In this document: one piece after another, positions 25,748 to 34,605 of the stretch
How the letters are laid out: the number at the start of each line of letters is the position of its first letter
Numbering within the stretch: position 1 is the first letter of the stretch
Source of the DNA: JABDEZ01 sp965276955
Lineage (GTDB): Bacteria; Bacteroidota; Bacteroidia; Chitinophagales; Chitinophagaceae
NCBI GenBank assembly: GCA_965276955.1
Contig: CBDIBP010000047.1
Location: 1 to 64,000, forward strand
Direction: 5' to 3'
Length of the DNA stretch: 64,000 nt
Made by a program: the position numbers and the translations under genes
The notes under the pieces: model-generated
Told to the model about the DNA's origin: nothing
Databases searched by the model: none
What the model saw: only the letters and a program-made list of their open reading frames with translations

Positions 25748-26716
25748 TTACTCTATACCTCCCTTCTCCTTCACATATCCCGGCGACGCTGTATTGGCGG
25801 GTTTCAGCAAACGCAACATCTGCAGCGCCACCGATAGCAGTATCAACCCCATACCACCTAAAAAGCCCATATTCAGGTCATGCGTGCCCTTCAAAAAAAT
25901 GATCTCCTTGTTCTCTCCAAATACCCAGAACGCCAGCAGTATGCCATACACAGGTTCCAGGTTCACAGATAGGGTAGCAGTGAACGATGTTAGCTTTTTC
26001 AGCGCATTCAGTGCCAGCGACTGTGCCCAAACCGTGCAGCACAGGCTCATCACCACCAGCCATATCCAGTCATTGTTCCCGGCCAGGCTTTGCAGCGGGT
26101 TTCCCTGCCTGGGCAGCAATTGCATGCCGGGCATGTAGTGCAGCACAAAAGGCGCCAGCGCGGTCAGGAATATCCATCCCGTAGCCATCTCGTAAAACAC
26201 CATGGTGCGTGCAGGGTACAGGTTGGCCACTCTTTTGTTCAGCACCGTAAATACTGAACTCAGTATAGCTGCTACAACACCAAACACTATGCCCCAGCCA
26301 TAAAATTGCTGGAACTGGTATATCAGGTACACGCCCACAAGCGCAAGCATACCCAGCAGCACTTCACTCAGGTCGTGCTTCCCTTTATTCACCCATGGGT
26401 CCAGCAGCGATGTAAAAACACTCGCGGTGGATAGACACACTAATGCTATAGAGATGTTGGCAAATTTAATAGCGCCGTAAAATGCCACCCAGTGCAGCGC
26501 CATCAGGCCGCCCACCAGCACGAGTTGTATGATATCCCGGCGCTTTACAGGTACCCATTGCTTCCTGTAGAACAGTATACCCGCCATGAATAATGCAGTG
26601 AGCAGCATACGGTACCACACGAGCACAGGCGCATCCAGCGTTATAGCACGTCCCAGTACTCCGGTGAACCCCCACAGCAATACCGCAACATGCATTTGTA
26701 TCAGCGCCTTCTTCAT
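25748..26716 (-). CDS. EamA/DMT-family transporter
   Basis: 322 residues with ten hydrophobic segments forming two EamA repeats. The first begins HVAVLLWGFTGVLGRAI; the second begins near GWGIVFGVVAAILSSVFTVLNKR and contains LSVNLEPVYGILLAFWVFGE, a conserved feature of the fold. Probably exports a metabolite across the inner membrane; the substrate cannot be read from sequence. Confidence 0.9.
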   Translation of the reverse strand: MKKALIQMHVAVLLWGFTGVLGRAITLDAPVLVWYRMLLTALFMAGILFYRKQWVPVKRRDIIQLVLVGGLMALHWVAFYGAIKFANISIALVCLSTASVFTSLLDPWVNKGKHDLSEVLLGMLALVGVYLIYQFQQFYGWGIVFGVVAAILSSVFTVLNKRVANLYPARTMVFYEMATGWIFLTALAPFVLHYMPGMQLLPRQGNPLQSLAGNNDWIWLVVMSLCCTVWAQSLALNALKKLTSFTATLSVNLEPVYGILLAFWVFGENKEIIFLKGTHDLNMGFLGGMGLILLSVALQMLRLLKPANTASPGYVKEKGGIE

Positions 26717-26869
26717 ATGCTCAAGCTTTTTCCGGCCGCAAACTTATGGTAATTCTTTTCCTCTATGGCGGTCAGTTTTATTTTAATAATAAATATCATT
26801 TGCATGGTACAATTAATTACTTTTGTTTGCATTTTTAATTTTTTTTATTGTTTCGTTTTCAATTAATAA

Positions 26870-28318
26870 ATGGATAATAAATACAGCGACCTCGTCCACC
26901 AGACCTTCCATTTTCCTCAAGAAGGTTTCGACGTAGAAGATAATTACCTCCAGTTCAACGGTGTGGATATGAAAGGCCTTATTGACAAATACGGCACACC
27001 TTTTAAGCTTACGTTCCTGCCCAAGATAGGGATGCAGATCAACAAGGCTAAGAAGTTGTTTGCCGATGCCATAAGGAAGAATAAGTATGATGGCGAGTAT
27101 TATTATTGCTATTGTACCAAAAGCTCGCACTTCTCTTTTATAGTAGAGGAGACACTGAAGCATGGTGTGCATCTCGAAACTTCTTTCGCATACGACCTTG
27201 AGATAATCAAGGAGCTCTATAAAAAAAAGAAGATCAATAAAGATATCTCCATTATTTGCAATGGTTTTAAGACCAAGCAATATACCCGTTCCATAGCCCG
27301 CATGATAAATGACGGCTTTAGGAACACGATACCCATTCTTGATAACAAGAACGAGTTCGAAGACTACAAACGCTTCATTCGCAGCAAGGGTCCTATCAAT
27401 ATAGGTATTCGTATAGCCAGCGAAGAAGAACCTTCGTTTGATTTCTATACCTCGCGCCTCGGTATCCGCAATCGCGATGTGCTGGAGTTTTATGTCGATA
27501 AGATAAAAGGCAACGATCGCTTCCAGCTGAAAATGCTGCACTTCTTTATGAACAAAGGCATAAAGGATGATGTGTATTACTGGAGCGAACTCAATAAGGT
27601 GCTCAACATCTACTGCCAGTTGAAGAAGGTTTGTCCTGAATTGACAGGCTTGAACATTGGTGGTGGGCTACCCATCAAGCACTCCCTGGGGTTCGATTAC
27701 GATTACACATACATGATCAACGAGATCGTATCTACCATAAAGAAAGTGTGCAAACGCAACAAGGTAGATACCCCAGATATATACACTGAATTTGGTTCCT
27801 TCACCGTAGGTGAATCAGGTGCTGTAGTATACAGCGTGCTCGATGAAAAGATGCAGAACGATAGGGAGATCTGGTACATGATAGATAGTTCTTTCATCAC
27901 CACATTGCCCGATACCTGGGGTATAGGCGAGAAGTTCCTCATGCTCCCCATAAACAAGTGGGATAAAGAGTATATGGAGGTTCACCTCGGTGGCCTCACC
28001 TGCGATAGCCACGACTTCTATACATCAGAAGAGCATATCAATGCCGTGTTCCTTCCCAAGCTCGATAAAGAAAAAGCAGATTGGGAAAAGACACTGAAAG
28101 ATAAAGATGTGCCACACGAGCCGCTATATATAGGCTTCTTCCACACTGGCGCCTATCAAGATCAGCTGGCTGGCTATGGTGGCATCAAGCACTGCATGAT
28201 ACCATCGCCAAAGCACGTAGTGGTAGAGTACAATAAAGAAGGTGTGCTGGAAGACTGGCTCTACGCCAAAGAGCAAACACCGCAAAGTATGTTGAAGATA
28301 CTGGGTTACATCAAGTAG
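26870..28318 (+). CDS. Arginine decarboxylase-like PLP enzyme (fold III)
   Basis: 482 residues of the alanine racemase-like decarboxylase fold. The likely PLP Lys is K84 in YCYCTKSSHF, where other members have YAVKAN. GLNIGGGLP is the phosphate-binding Gly-rich loop, and YTEFGSFTVGESGAVVY resembles the EPGR region. It resembles proteins annotated in Bacteroidota as biosynthetic arginine decarboxylase for polyamine synthesis; substrate specificity is inferred. A TACTTTTG -7-like element lies at 26818-26825. Confidence 0.75.
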   Translation: MDNKYSDLVHQTFHFPQEGFDVEDNYLQFNGVDMKGLIDKYGTPFKLTFLPKIGMQINKAKKLFADAIRKNKYDGEYYYCYCTKSSHFSFIVEETLKHGVHLETSFAYDLEIIKELYKKKKINKDISIICNGFKTKQYTRSIARMINDGFRNTIPILDNKNEFEDYKRFIRSKGPINIGIRIASEEEPSFDFYTSRLGIRNRDVLEFYVDKIKGNDRFQLKMLHFFMNKGIKDDVYYWSELNKVLNIYCQLKKVCPELTGLNIGGGLPIKHSLGFDYDYTYMINEIVSTIKKVCKRNKVDTPDIYTEFGSFTVGESGAVVYSVLDEKMQNDREIWYMIDSSFITTLPDTWGIGEKFLMLPINKWDKEYMEVHLGGLTCDSHDFYTSEEHINAVFLPKLDKEKADWEKTLKDKDVPHEPLYIGFFHTGAYQDQLAGYGGIKHCMIPSPKHVVVEYNKEGVLEDWLYAKEQTPQSMLKILGYIK

Positions 28319-28363
28319 TGGTCGTTAAGGCTGACATTCTTGTAACGCTTCAAAAAAATAAAA

Positions 28364-28386
28364 GGGCGATGTGTATCACATCGCCC
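28364..28386 (-). terminator. Terminator between arginine decarboxylase and hsp20
   Basis: A perfect 10-bp GC-rich stem (28364-28373 with 28377-28386) and a three-base loop. On the minus strand it runs into TTTTATTTTTTT, so it mainly terminates the hsp20 transcript. It may also stop the convergent gene. Confidence 0.85.
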
Positions 28387-28420
28387 TCACTATATCCACA
28401 CTGTCGTTCTATCTCCTCTC

Positions 28421-28870
28421 TTAGTCTATAGTTATTTCTTTTGCAGTTGGTTCCTGCACTTCTTTTTTGGGAAGGTTCACCACCAGTATGCCGTCGGTAT
28501 ACTTAGCGCTGATGCCTGCAGTGTCTATCTTATCGGTCACGGTAAATGTGCGTTTGAAAGAGCGTGTGCGGTATTCATTGCGCACCCACTTGTCGGTGGT
28601 TTGCTCTTTACCTTCTTCTTTCGCTTCTTCCTTGTGTTCGTAAGAGATGTTGAGTAGTCCGCGGTCCACACTCAGTTTGAAATATTCTTTCTTCAAGCCT
28701 GGTGCTACTACGTGTACTTCGTAGCTACTGTCTGTCTCCCTTATGTTCACCGGTGCCGCATATGCACTTACTTCTTCGTTAATGCGGCTTACTCCGTTTT
28801 GGAAAACATCTTCAATAAATCCGCCAATTGTTCTTGGGTTGATGCCGTAGTTTCTTCTTGTGGTATACAT
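28421..28870 (-). CDS. Small heat-shock protein, Hsp20/alpha-crystallin
   Basis: 149 residues. Alpha-crystallin domain from about residue 45 (APVNIRETDSSYEVHVVAPGLKKEYFKLSVDRGLLNISYEHK) to the GILVVNLPKKE C-terminal strand. It lacks a clean IxI tail (it ends AKEITID). ATP-independent holdase chaperone in the cytosol. The upstream region has two short inverted repeats (TGCC-TAATAT-GGCA near 28932 and GACAAATTGTC near 28963) that could bind a regulator; this is inference. Confidence 0.92.
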   Translation of the reverse strand: MYTTRRNYGINPRTIGGFIEDVFQNGVSRINEEVSAYAAPVNIRETDSSYEVHVVAPGLKKEYFKLSVDRGLLNISYEHKEEAKEEGKEQTTDKWVRNEYRTRSFKRTFTVTDKIDTAGISAKYTDGILVVNLPKKEVQEPTAKEITID

Positions 28871-29005
28871 TGTTCTTAGTTTTTAGATCTGCTAAGACCA
28901 ATGCAATCCGCAAGCCAACTCGAATTTAATGCCTAATATGGCAGTTTGTAGAGATTTTAAGTGACAAATTGTCTTATTTGCTTATTCTGTAGGAATAAAA
29001 CAAAG

Positions 29006-29160
29006 TATATTTGGCATATTTCAGTCAATAGTTTAAAAATAATAATGCGTAAGCGCAAATTTATTTCCGATTCCCAAACCTTTTTCAGATATTTGCCCTG
29101 CTAACGATGGGTTAGTAAGTACGATCCCCGCCCCGGTTTTACGAAGCCGGGGCTTTTATT
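29006..29160 (+). ncRNA. Candidate small RNA: orphan promoter to terminator unit
   Basis: A TATATTTG -7 element (29006-29013) is followed about 115 bases later by a strong terminator hairpin (29128-29149) and TTTTATTTTA. No ORF of use lies between them on this strand, and both flanking genes point the other way. The predicted RNA of about 140 nt also contains a CTAAC/GTTAG hairpin (near 29101-29115). The -33 element is poor. Candidate only. Confidence 0.45.
29128..29160 (+). terminator. Strong + strand terminator without an upstream gene
   Basis: CCCCGG...CCGGGG stem extended by three A/G-T pairs, tetraloop-like TACG centre, then CTTTTATTTTA. On the minus strand there is no T run after it, so it does not serve the gene at 29196. 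Confidence 0.75.
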
Positions 29161-29195
29161 TTATACTACTCCATTCTTTTATAGTGGATATGTAG

Positions 29196-30074
29196 TTATC
29201 CTTGCTTCATTATTTCCTGCATGTAAGTATCTACATTGCCGAATAAAAACTCAGGATATTCATTGCTGAATTTCATCTTCACAAATCCACCAAGCAATGG
29301 TCGTGCAGCAGGCTGATCGAGTTCTGCAGTAGTCATTGGTAGCAGGTCGTATTCTGCACCAGGAAAGTATTGCAGCACACGCAGTGCAAGCTCCACGCGA
29401 TTCAGATAGTCGGTGCTGCCTATGTGGTATATGCCTGTTTTGTTGTCCTTCAGTAGCACAAACATAGCACGTGCTATATCCCATGCATTAGCGGGCGATG
29501 CGTATTGGTCGTAGGGTAGTTTCAGTGTTAGCTTTTGTTTGTTCTTGCATTGGTCTACTATGCGTGCTACAAAGTTCTTTCCCCGTGCTTCATTGCCGTA
29601 CACGTTGGTTACGCGTAGTACCAATGTATTGTCTATATCGGCAAGTGCTTTTTGTTCTGCTTCCAGTTTGTGTTCTGCATATACGCTTATTGGGTGCACA
29701 GCAGCATCTTCACGATAAGGGCCTTCCTTACCATCAAACACATAGTCGGTGGATATGTACACCAGTCGTGCATGGCACTGTTTGGCCAGTGCTATCACGT
29801 TGATGGTGCTTTGCACGGTTTTTTCATAGCTCTCTTCAGGGTGCGTTTCACAGTGGTCCACATGCGTAAGCGCGCCGCAATGCACTATCACATCCGGGGC
29901 AAAGCCCACTACATCAAAGTTCTCAGGGTGTGCTGCATCCAGCGTGTTGTAGAACACAGTGTCAGGTGTAGCGTAAGAGAAATAAGAACCTGTCACTTCC
30001 CATCCCATCTCTGTGAAATGCTTCTGGCAATTGCTGCCTACCAGGCCCGATGCGCCAACTATAAAAACTTTCAT
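29196..30074 (-). CDS. dTDP-4-dehydrorhamnose reductase-like SDR protein
   Basis: 292 residues of the RmlD-type extended SDR family. Rossmann loop VGASGLVGSNCQKHF, VIHCGALTHVDHCETHPE, and the catalytic block VYISTDYVFDGKEGPYREDAAVHPISVYAEHKLEAE with YxxxK. ASPANAWDIARA is typical of the group. Reduces a 4-keto sugar nucleotide, probably for surface polysaccharide. No rml operon is present, so the substrate is uncertain. Confidence 0.82.
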   Translation of the reverse strand: MKVFIVGASGLVGSNCQKHFTEMGWEVTGSYFSYATPDTVFYNTLDAAHPENFDVVGFAPDVIVHCGALTHVDHCETHPEESYEKTVQSTINVIALAKQCHARLVYISTDYVFDGKEGPYREDAAVHPISVYAEHKLEAEQKALADIDNTLVLRVTNVYGNEARGKNFVARIVDQCKNKQKLTLKLPYDQYASPANAWDIARAMFVLLKDNKTGIYHIGSTDYLNRVELALRVLQYFPGAEYDLLPMTTAELDQPAARPLLGGFVKMKFSNEYPEFLFGNVDTYMQEIMKQG

Positions 30075-30123
30075 GCTGTAAAAATAAGTGGGGTTGTTGA
30101 TATATACTATAGCAGTATCTTAT

Positions 30124-30678
30124 TTATCCGTTCTCCAAGGTGTACACATACACATCATGAAAATCATTGTCAAAGAAATAGTTATTGGGTTTTTGTGCGG
30201 TCAGCATAAAGCCCAGTTTCTTCAGTAGGTTCTCAGAAGATATGTTGTTGGTAAAAATGGTAGCCTCTATTTTGCGGATGCCCATGTGTGCAAAGGCATA
30301 GTGTATCAATGTTTGCAGTGCTTCAAACGTATATCCTTTGCGCCAATGATAAGGCTGTAGTGCATAGCCTATGCTCACCTGCGTTTGGTCATTGTCTATG
30401 TTCTTAAAGCCCATATTGCCTATCAGTGCCATAGTGGGCTTCAGGTACATGCCCCAGCGTACCCCTTCGTCGTTCTCCAGCATTTTTCGCCAGTGAGTTA
30501 TAGTAAGGCGGGCATCCTCAAGTGTAGGCTCCATGCGGTAGCCAAATGTTTTCACCACCCGCTCATCGGTAAACAATTGGTACACGTCGTAAGTGTGGGG
30601 CATTTCTATTTCCTTCAGCACCAGCCTTTCTGTTTCCAGTATGGGTACGGTATGTAATGGCTGATGGTTGGCGTGCAT
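30124..30678 (-). CDS. GNAT-family N-acetyltransferase (RimJ-like)
   Basis: 184 residues. ILETERLVLKEI at the start and IGYALQPYHWRKGYTFEALQTLIHYAF contain the acetyl-CoA-binding Q/R-x-x-G/A region (WRKGYTFEA). FTNNISSENLLKKLGF is the typical C-terminal NxxSxxLxxKxGF motif of RimJ/RimL relatives. Acceptor unknown: protein N-termini, or small amines or antibiotics. Confidence 0.85.
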   Translation of the reverse strand: MHANHQPLHTVPILETERLVLKEIEMPHTYDVYQLFTDERVVKTFGYRMEPTLEDARLTITHWRKMLENDEGVRWGMYLKPTMALIGNMGFKNIDNDQTQVSIGYALQPYHWRKGYTFEALQTLIHYAFAHMGIRKIEATIFTNNISSENLLKKLGFMLTAQKPNNYFFDNDFHDVYVYTLENG

Positions 30679-30737
30679 GCAGTAGAACAGTATTCGTGTA
30701 CATAAATATACACCTTATGCCCGGCTCAAAAAAGTAT

Positions 30738-30758
30738 CCCCGGCCACACAGGCCGGGG
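30738..30758 (-). terminator. Terminator of the alpha-oxoamine synthase gene
   Basis: An 8-bp GC stem (30738-30745 with 30751-30758) followed on the minus strand by ATACTTTTTTG. Confidence 0.85.
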
Positions 30759-30795
30759 ACAAAAAATATATACAGGCATTCGCCCAAACAAAAAT

Positions 30796-32049
30796 TTACA
30801 TGGCTGCCTCGGTCACCTGTGGCATTTCTTGCGGGTACAGTTTCTTTTCCAGCTTTTCGCGTACTGCGCTGAAGGCGGCAAGGGTTTCATCTATATCAGC
30901 ATCGGTATGCACCGCTGTCGGTATGATGCGCAGCTCTATCTGCCCCTTAGGTATCACAGGGTACACTACTACTGAGCAGAATATATTGTAGTTCTCGCGC
31001 AGGTCGTAAGTTACCTGCACAGCATCATAAAGGCCACCTTGCAGGAACACCGGGGTAACCGGTGTATTGGTAGTACCGCAATCAAAACCCCTTTCTTTAA
31101 ACCCGTTCTGTAGCTTCCTTACATTGTACCAAAGTTTCTCGCGTAGTTCCGGTTGAGTCTTCAGCAACTCCAGGCGTTTCAGTGCGCCGACAACGAGTGC
31201 CATAGGCAGGCTCTTGGCAAATATCTGCGAGCGCATATTGTAGCGCAGCAGAGTCAGCAATTTTTTATCACCGGCAAAGAAACCGCCAATGCTTGCCATA
31301 CTCTTTGCAAAGGTGGAGAAGTAAAGGTCTATATCATCTATGCAATCCTGCTCGTCGCCAATACCTGCACCTGTTTTGCCCATGGTACCAAAACCATGTG
31401 CATCATCTACGAACAGCCTGAACTCAAATTTCTCCCTTAGTACAGCTATCTCTTTTATCTTACCCTGGTTGCCCGACATACCGAACACACCCTCAGTAAT
31501 CACCAGTACACCGCCACCTGTTTTTTCTACTATAGCGGTTGCGCGTTGCAGTTGCTTGGCCAGGTCCTCAATATTGTTGTGCTTATAAACAAAGCGCTGG
31601 CTCGGCGCCAGGCGCATACCATCTATGATGCAGGCATGCGATTCTGCATCGTACACTATCACATCGTGGCGGCCGCATATAGTGTCTATTGCCGATACCA
31701 CACCCTGGTAGCCATAGTTCACCAGCATAGCATCTTCCTTGCCTACAAATTCTGCCAGTTGTTTTTCCAGCAGGTCGTGATTATCACTGTTACCGCTCAT
31801 CATGCGCGCACCCATAGGGCTTGCCATACCATATTGAGCAGCAGCATCGGCATCAGCCTTGCGCACTTCCGGGTGGTTGGCCAGGCCCAGGTAGTTGTTC
31901 AGGCTCCACACTATTTTCTCCTGTCCGCGAAATTTCATGCGGTTACCGATCTCACCTTCCAGTTTAGGAAAAGCAAAATATCCAGGCGACTTCTCAGCGT
32001 AATCTCCTATTGGTCCTAACTTGTCTCCGAACTTGGCAAAAATGTCCAT
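30796..32049 (-). CDS. Alpha-oxoamine synthase (serine palmitoyltransferase/BioF/Kbl-like)
   Basis: 417 residues, fold-type I PLP enzyme. SLNNYLGLANHPEV near 49-62, H138 (DAESHACIIDG, stacks on PLP), D215-D216-A217-H218 in VDDAHGFG, and the Schiff-base K249 in STFAKSMASIGGF. It condenses an amino acid with an acyl-CoA. In Bacteroidota such genes can make 3-ketosphinganine for sphingolipids, or be BioF or Kbl; I cannot separate these from sequence. No bio genes are adjacent, which argues mildly against BioF. A TAATTTTG -7 element on this strand lies at 32091-32098. Confidence 0.85.
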   Translation of the reverse strand: MDIFAKFGDKLGPIGDYAEKSPGYFAFPKLEGEIGNRMKFRGQEKIVWSLNNYLGLANHPEVRKADADAAAQYGMASPMGARMMSGNSDNHDLLEKQLAEFVGKEDAMLVNYGYQGVVSAIDTICGRHDVIVYDAESHACIIDGMRLAPSQRFVYKHNNIEDLAKQLQRATAIVEKTGGGVLVITEGVFGMSGNQGKIKEIAVLREKFEFRLFVDDAHGFGTMGKTGAGIGDEQDCIDDIDLYFSTFAKSMASIGGFFAGDKKLLTLLRYNMRSQIFAKSLPMALVVGALKRLELLKTQPELREKLWYNVRKLQNGFKERGFDCGTTNTPVTPVFLQGGLYDAVQVTYDLRENYNIFCSVVVYPVIPKGQIELRIIPTAVHTDADIDETLAAFSAVREKLEKKLYPQEMPQVTEAAM

Positions 32050-32090
32050 ATATCTATGCTTGTTTTTGTGTCCTTGTTATTAACGTGGTG

Positions 32091-32098
32091 CAAAATTA
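32091..32098 (-). promoter_or_regulatory. -7 element for the alpha-oxoamine synthase
   Basis: TAATTTTG on the minus strand, 42 bases before the ATG, fits TAnnTTTG. There is no clear -33 TTG. It lies in the divergent region shared with the phosphatase at 32160. Confidence 0.4.
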
Positions 32099-32159
32099 AT
32101 GAAAATATAACTACCCCTATTGTTACATTATTTGCACATTTGCAACAAATTAACATTTA

Positions 32160-33800
32160 ATGAAGCGTATATTAATTCTTGCGCTTGTGCTGGTCGTAGC
32201 GGTTACGGCGTGCAAGCAAAATCACCGTTCCGCAGGTATAGAGCGGCCCAAACTGGTAGTAGGCATAGTGATAGACCAGATGCGCTGGGACTACCTGTAC
32301 CGCTACTACAATCGCTATGGCAACGGCGGTTTCAAAAGATTGCTCAACAATGGTTTCGCTTGTCAGAATACTATGTTGCCCTACATCCCTGCTAATACTG
32401 CCCCAGGCCACACCTGCATATATACGGGCTCTGTGCCCTCTATACACGGGATAGCCGGCAACAACTGGTTCGATAATAATACCGGCGCTTCCTGGTATTG
32501 TGTAGATGATAATACCGTGTACCAGGTTGGTGATACCTCCAAGGCGCCATCCATGAGCCCGCGCACCCTGCTTACCACTACCATTACCGATGAGTTGCGC
32601 CTGGCTACCAACCAGAGGTCGCGCGTATACGGTATAGCTATTAAGGACAGGGGCGCTATACTGCCCGGCGGCCACCTGGCCAATGCTGCTTTCTGGTACA
32701 ACGACCATACGGGCAATTTCGTGACCAGTACTTATTACCCCAACCGCTCGCCGATATGGCTGGATGCGTTCAACAAGCGCAAAGTAGGCGATAGCCTTAC
32801 CAAGCTGAACTGGAACCTCCTCTATCCTGCTAATACCTACGACCAAAGCACTACTGATGCCAACGCTTATGAAAAAGGTTTTAAAGGCGAAAAAGCCCCA
32901 GTGTTCCCGCACATTGTAGATACCCTTAGCGATACCGATCGCTATACGGTGGTTAAAACATTGCCTGCCGGCAATACTCTTACCCTGCAAATGGCAAGGG
33001 CTTGTATGCAGGGCGAGGACCTGGGCAATGGCCCCGATGCGGATTTCCTGGCAGTAAGCCTGAGCAGTACCGACTATGCGGGCCACCAGTTTGGCCCCAA
33101 CGCGGTAGAGCTGGAAGATATGTACCTGCGGTTAGATAAAGAGATCGAATCGTTCCTTAACTATCTGGATGCTAAAGTGGGCAAGGGCAACTACCTGCTG
33201 TTTATGAGTGCCGACCATGGCGCTGCACACAATGCTACCTACCTCAGCGATCTTGATGTACCATCGGGCGTGTTCTATATCAATGTAATGGGCGACCTGA
33301 ACACTTATCTGAAAAGCAAATTCGGTAAAGACTCATTGGTGGCCAATACGCAGAACTACCAGCTATACCTCAATAATAACCTGATGACAACTGCGGGCAT
33401 AGACCGCGATAAAGTGAAAGGCGCTATTACCGAGTGGCTCAACAAACGCCCCGAGGTAGCCTACGTGATAGATATGGAGAATGTGGACAAGACACCCGTA
33501 CCAGAGCCTATACGCAGCATGGCCATAAACGGCTACAACAAAATGCGCAGCGGTAGTATGCAGGTCATTCTGAACCCGGGGTGGTACGACTACGGCGGCA
33601 AAACAACGGGTACCGTACACGGCACCTGGCAGCCCTACGATACCCACATACCCTTGCTGTGGTATGGCTGGCACGTGAAGAAAGGCGAGAGCCACAAGAC
33701 CGTGTACATGACCGACATAGCCGCCACACTCGCTGCCTTCCTGCATATACAGATGCCTAATGGCTGTATAGGACACGTGATCACTGATGTGATACAGTAG
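32160..33800 (+). CDS. PafA-like alkaline phosphatase
   Basis: 546 residues, with a lipobox-like start (VVAVTACKQN). Metal ligand D39 in VIDQMRWDYL, nucleophile T80 in NTAPGHT, N101, and K162/R164 in AIKDRGAILPGGH all sit at PafA positions. SSTDYAGH, SADHGAAHN and GTVHGTWQPYDTHIPLLWYGW complete the two-zinc site. A periplasmic or surface phosphate-monoester hydrolase. PafA enzymes are known to act without phosphate repression; here there is no Pho-box I can name. Strong terminator downstream. Confidence 0.92.
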   Translation: MKRILILALVLVVAVTACKQNHRSAGIERPKLVVGIVIDQMRWDYLYRYYNRYGNGGFKRLLNNGFACQNTMLPYIPANTAPGHTCIYTGSVPSIHGIAGNNWFDNNTGASWYCVDDNTVYQVGDTSKAPSMSPRTLLTTTITDELRLATNQRSRVYGIAIKDRGAILPGGHLANAAFWYNDHTGNFVTSTYYPNRSPIWLDAFNKRKVGDSLTKLNWNLLYPANTYDQSTTDANAYEKGFKGEKAPVFPHIVDTLSDTDRYTVVKTLPAGNTLTLQMARACMQGEDLGNGPDADFLAVSLSSTDYAGHQFGPNAVELEDMYLRLDKEIESFLNYLDAKVGKGNYLLFMSADHGAAHNATYLSDLDVPSGVFYINVMGDLNTYLKSKFGKDSLVANTQNYQLYLNNNLMTTAGIDRDKVKGAITEWLNKRPEVAYVIDMENVDKTPVPEPIRSMAINGYNKMRSGSMQVILNPGWYDYGGKTTGTVHGTWQPYDTHIPLLWYGWHVKKGESHKTVYMTDIAATLAAFLHIQMPNGCIGHVITDVIQ

Positions 33801-33819
33801 TTTCTAAGAACTTTTTTGG

Positions 33820-33852
33820 ATGCCCGGGCCATATTTGGTCCGGGCATTTTTA
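33820..33852 (+). terminator. Terminator of the PafA-like gene
   Basis: A 12-bp stem with one G-T pair: ATGCCCGG (33820-33827) pairs with CCGGGCAT (33840-33847), with four inner pairs. It is followed by a run of T. Confidence 0.9.
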
Positions 33853-33878
33853 TAATTATTTGTGTCGCTTCTCATCAT

Positions 33879-34602
33879 TTATAAGCCTTTATATCGTTCC
33901 TTATTTATTTCAAGTAACATTTTTCTCTTATTTTGATAAATGGCTTTTTCTGTTACTTCATTACATCTATTAATAGTAAACCTTGTTGTTTTATTTTCAA
34001 TCAAAAAAAAGCTATAGGTGAAATCTTCACAATCACTGGTAACAGCTCTATTGAAAAAACTGTAACAATATATTTTTTTTATCATTTCTGTATGTGGTTT
34101 TTGAATCAAATCCTTTTTTCTTGAAGTTTGCACCTGTCAATTGATATACACAGGCAATTTCAGGTTCATGAAATACAACAGTTCCTTTACCGTACACCGC
34201 CTCGATTGCGTTTTCTAATTCTGTTGTCTTTCCTTCTATGCAGATTTTGTTAAGCGAATCATGATAGAATTCTATAGTTACTTTCTCAAATGAATTATTG
34301 CCAATATTAAGTTTGGGGAAATAGTACAAGATGATATTTTCACACAAATCATATTTGGGTATGACGTGGCTGACATACTCTAAAGAATCAACTATGTACA
34401 CATGCCCTTCAGTAACTTTGTAGTATGTATCCTCGTCTTTTATGTGTTTTGGCGTACCATAAATTGGAGTTATTATCGTACTAAATTCTACTAATGGCAA
34501 ACCAATCTGAAATACACCTAAACCATTAACTTTGGTCTGGCAATAACAAAAACATGGAATAGTAATCAACATTATTGTGCAAAGCAAATTTTTCATAAGC
34601 AT
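33879..34602 (-). pseudogene. Frameshifted secreted protein of unknown function
   Basis: Starts at ATG 34602 (or 34596) with a signal peptide (MKNLLCTIMLITIPCFCYCQ) and runs to a stop at 34048. The last residues NILLQFFQ lie in a six-T run. Reading with one T fewer continues as QFFNRAVTSDCEDFTYSFFLIENKTTRFTIN... to 33879, which keeps the same style and composition. So the gene is about 240 codons with a -1-base event at a homopolymer. It could be mutation, phase variation or sequencing error. No family recognised. Last gene of an AT-rich operon starting at 35873. Confidence 0.6.
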
Positions 34603-34605
34603 AAC

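Noticed and set aside
32172..33086. Minus-strand ORF opposite the PafA-like phosphatase
   Set aside because: Antisense shadow of a fully supported gene, with no family resemblance.
33879..34133. Separate 84-codon gene
   Set aside because: It continues the 34602 gene after one base in a T run, and its front part is nonsense overlapping that gene.
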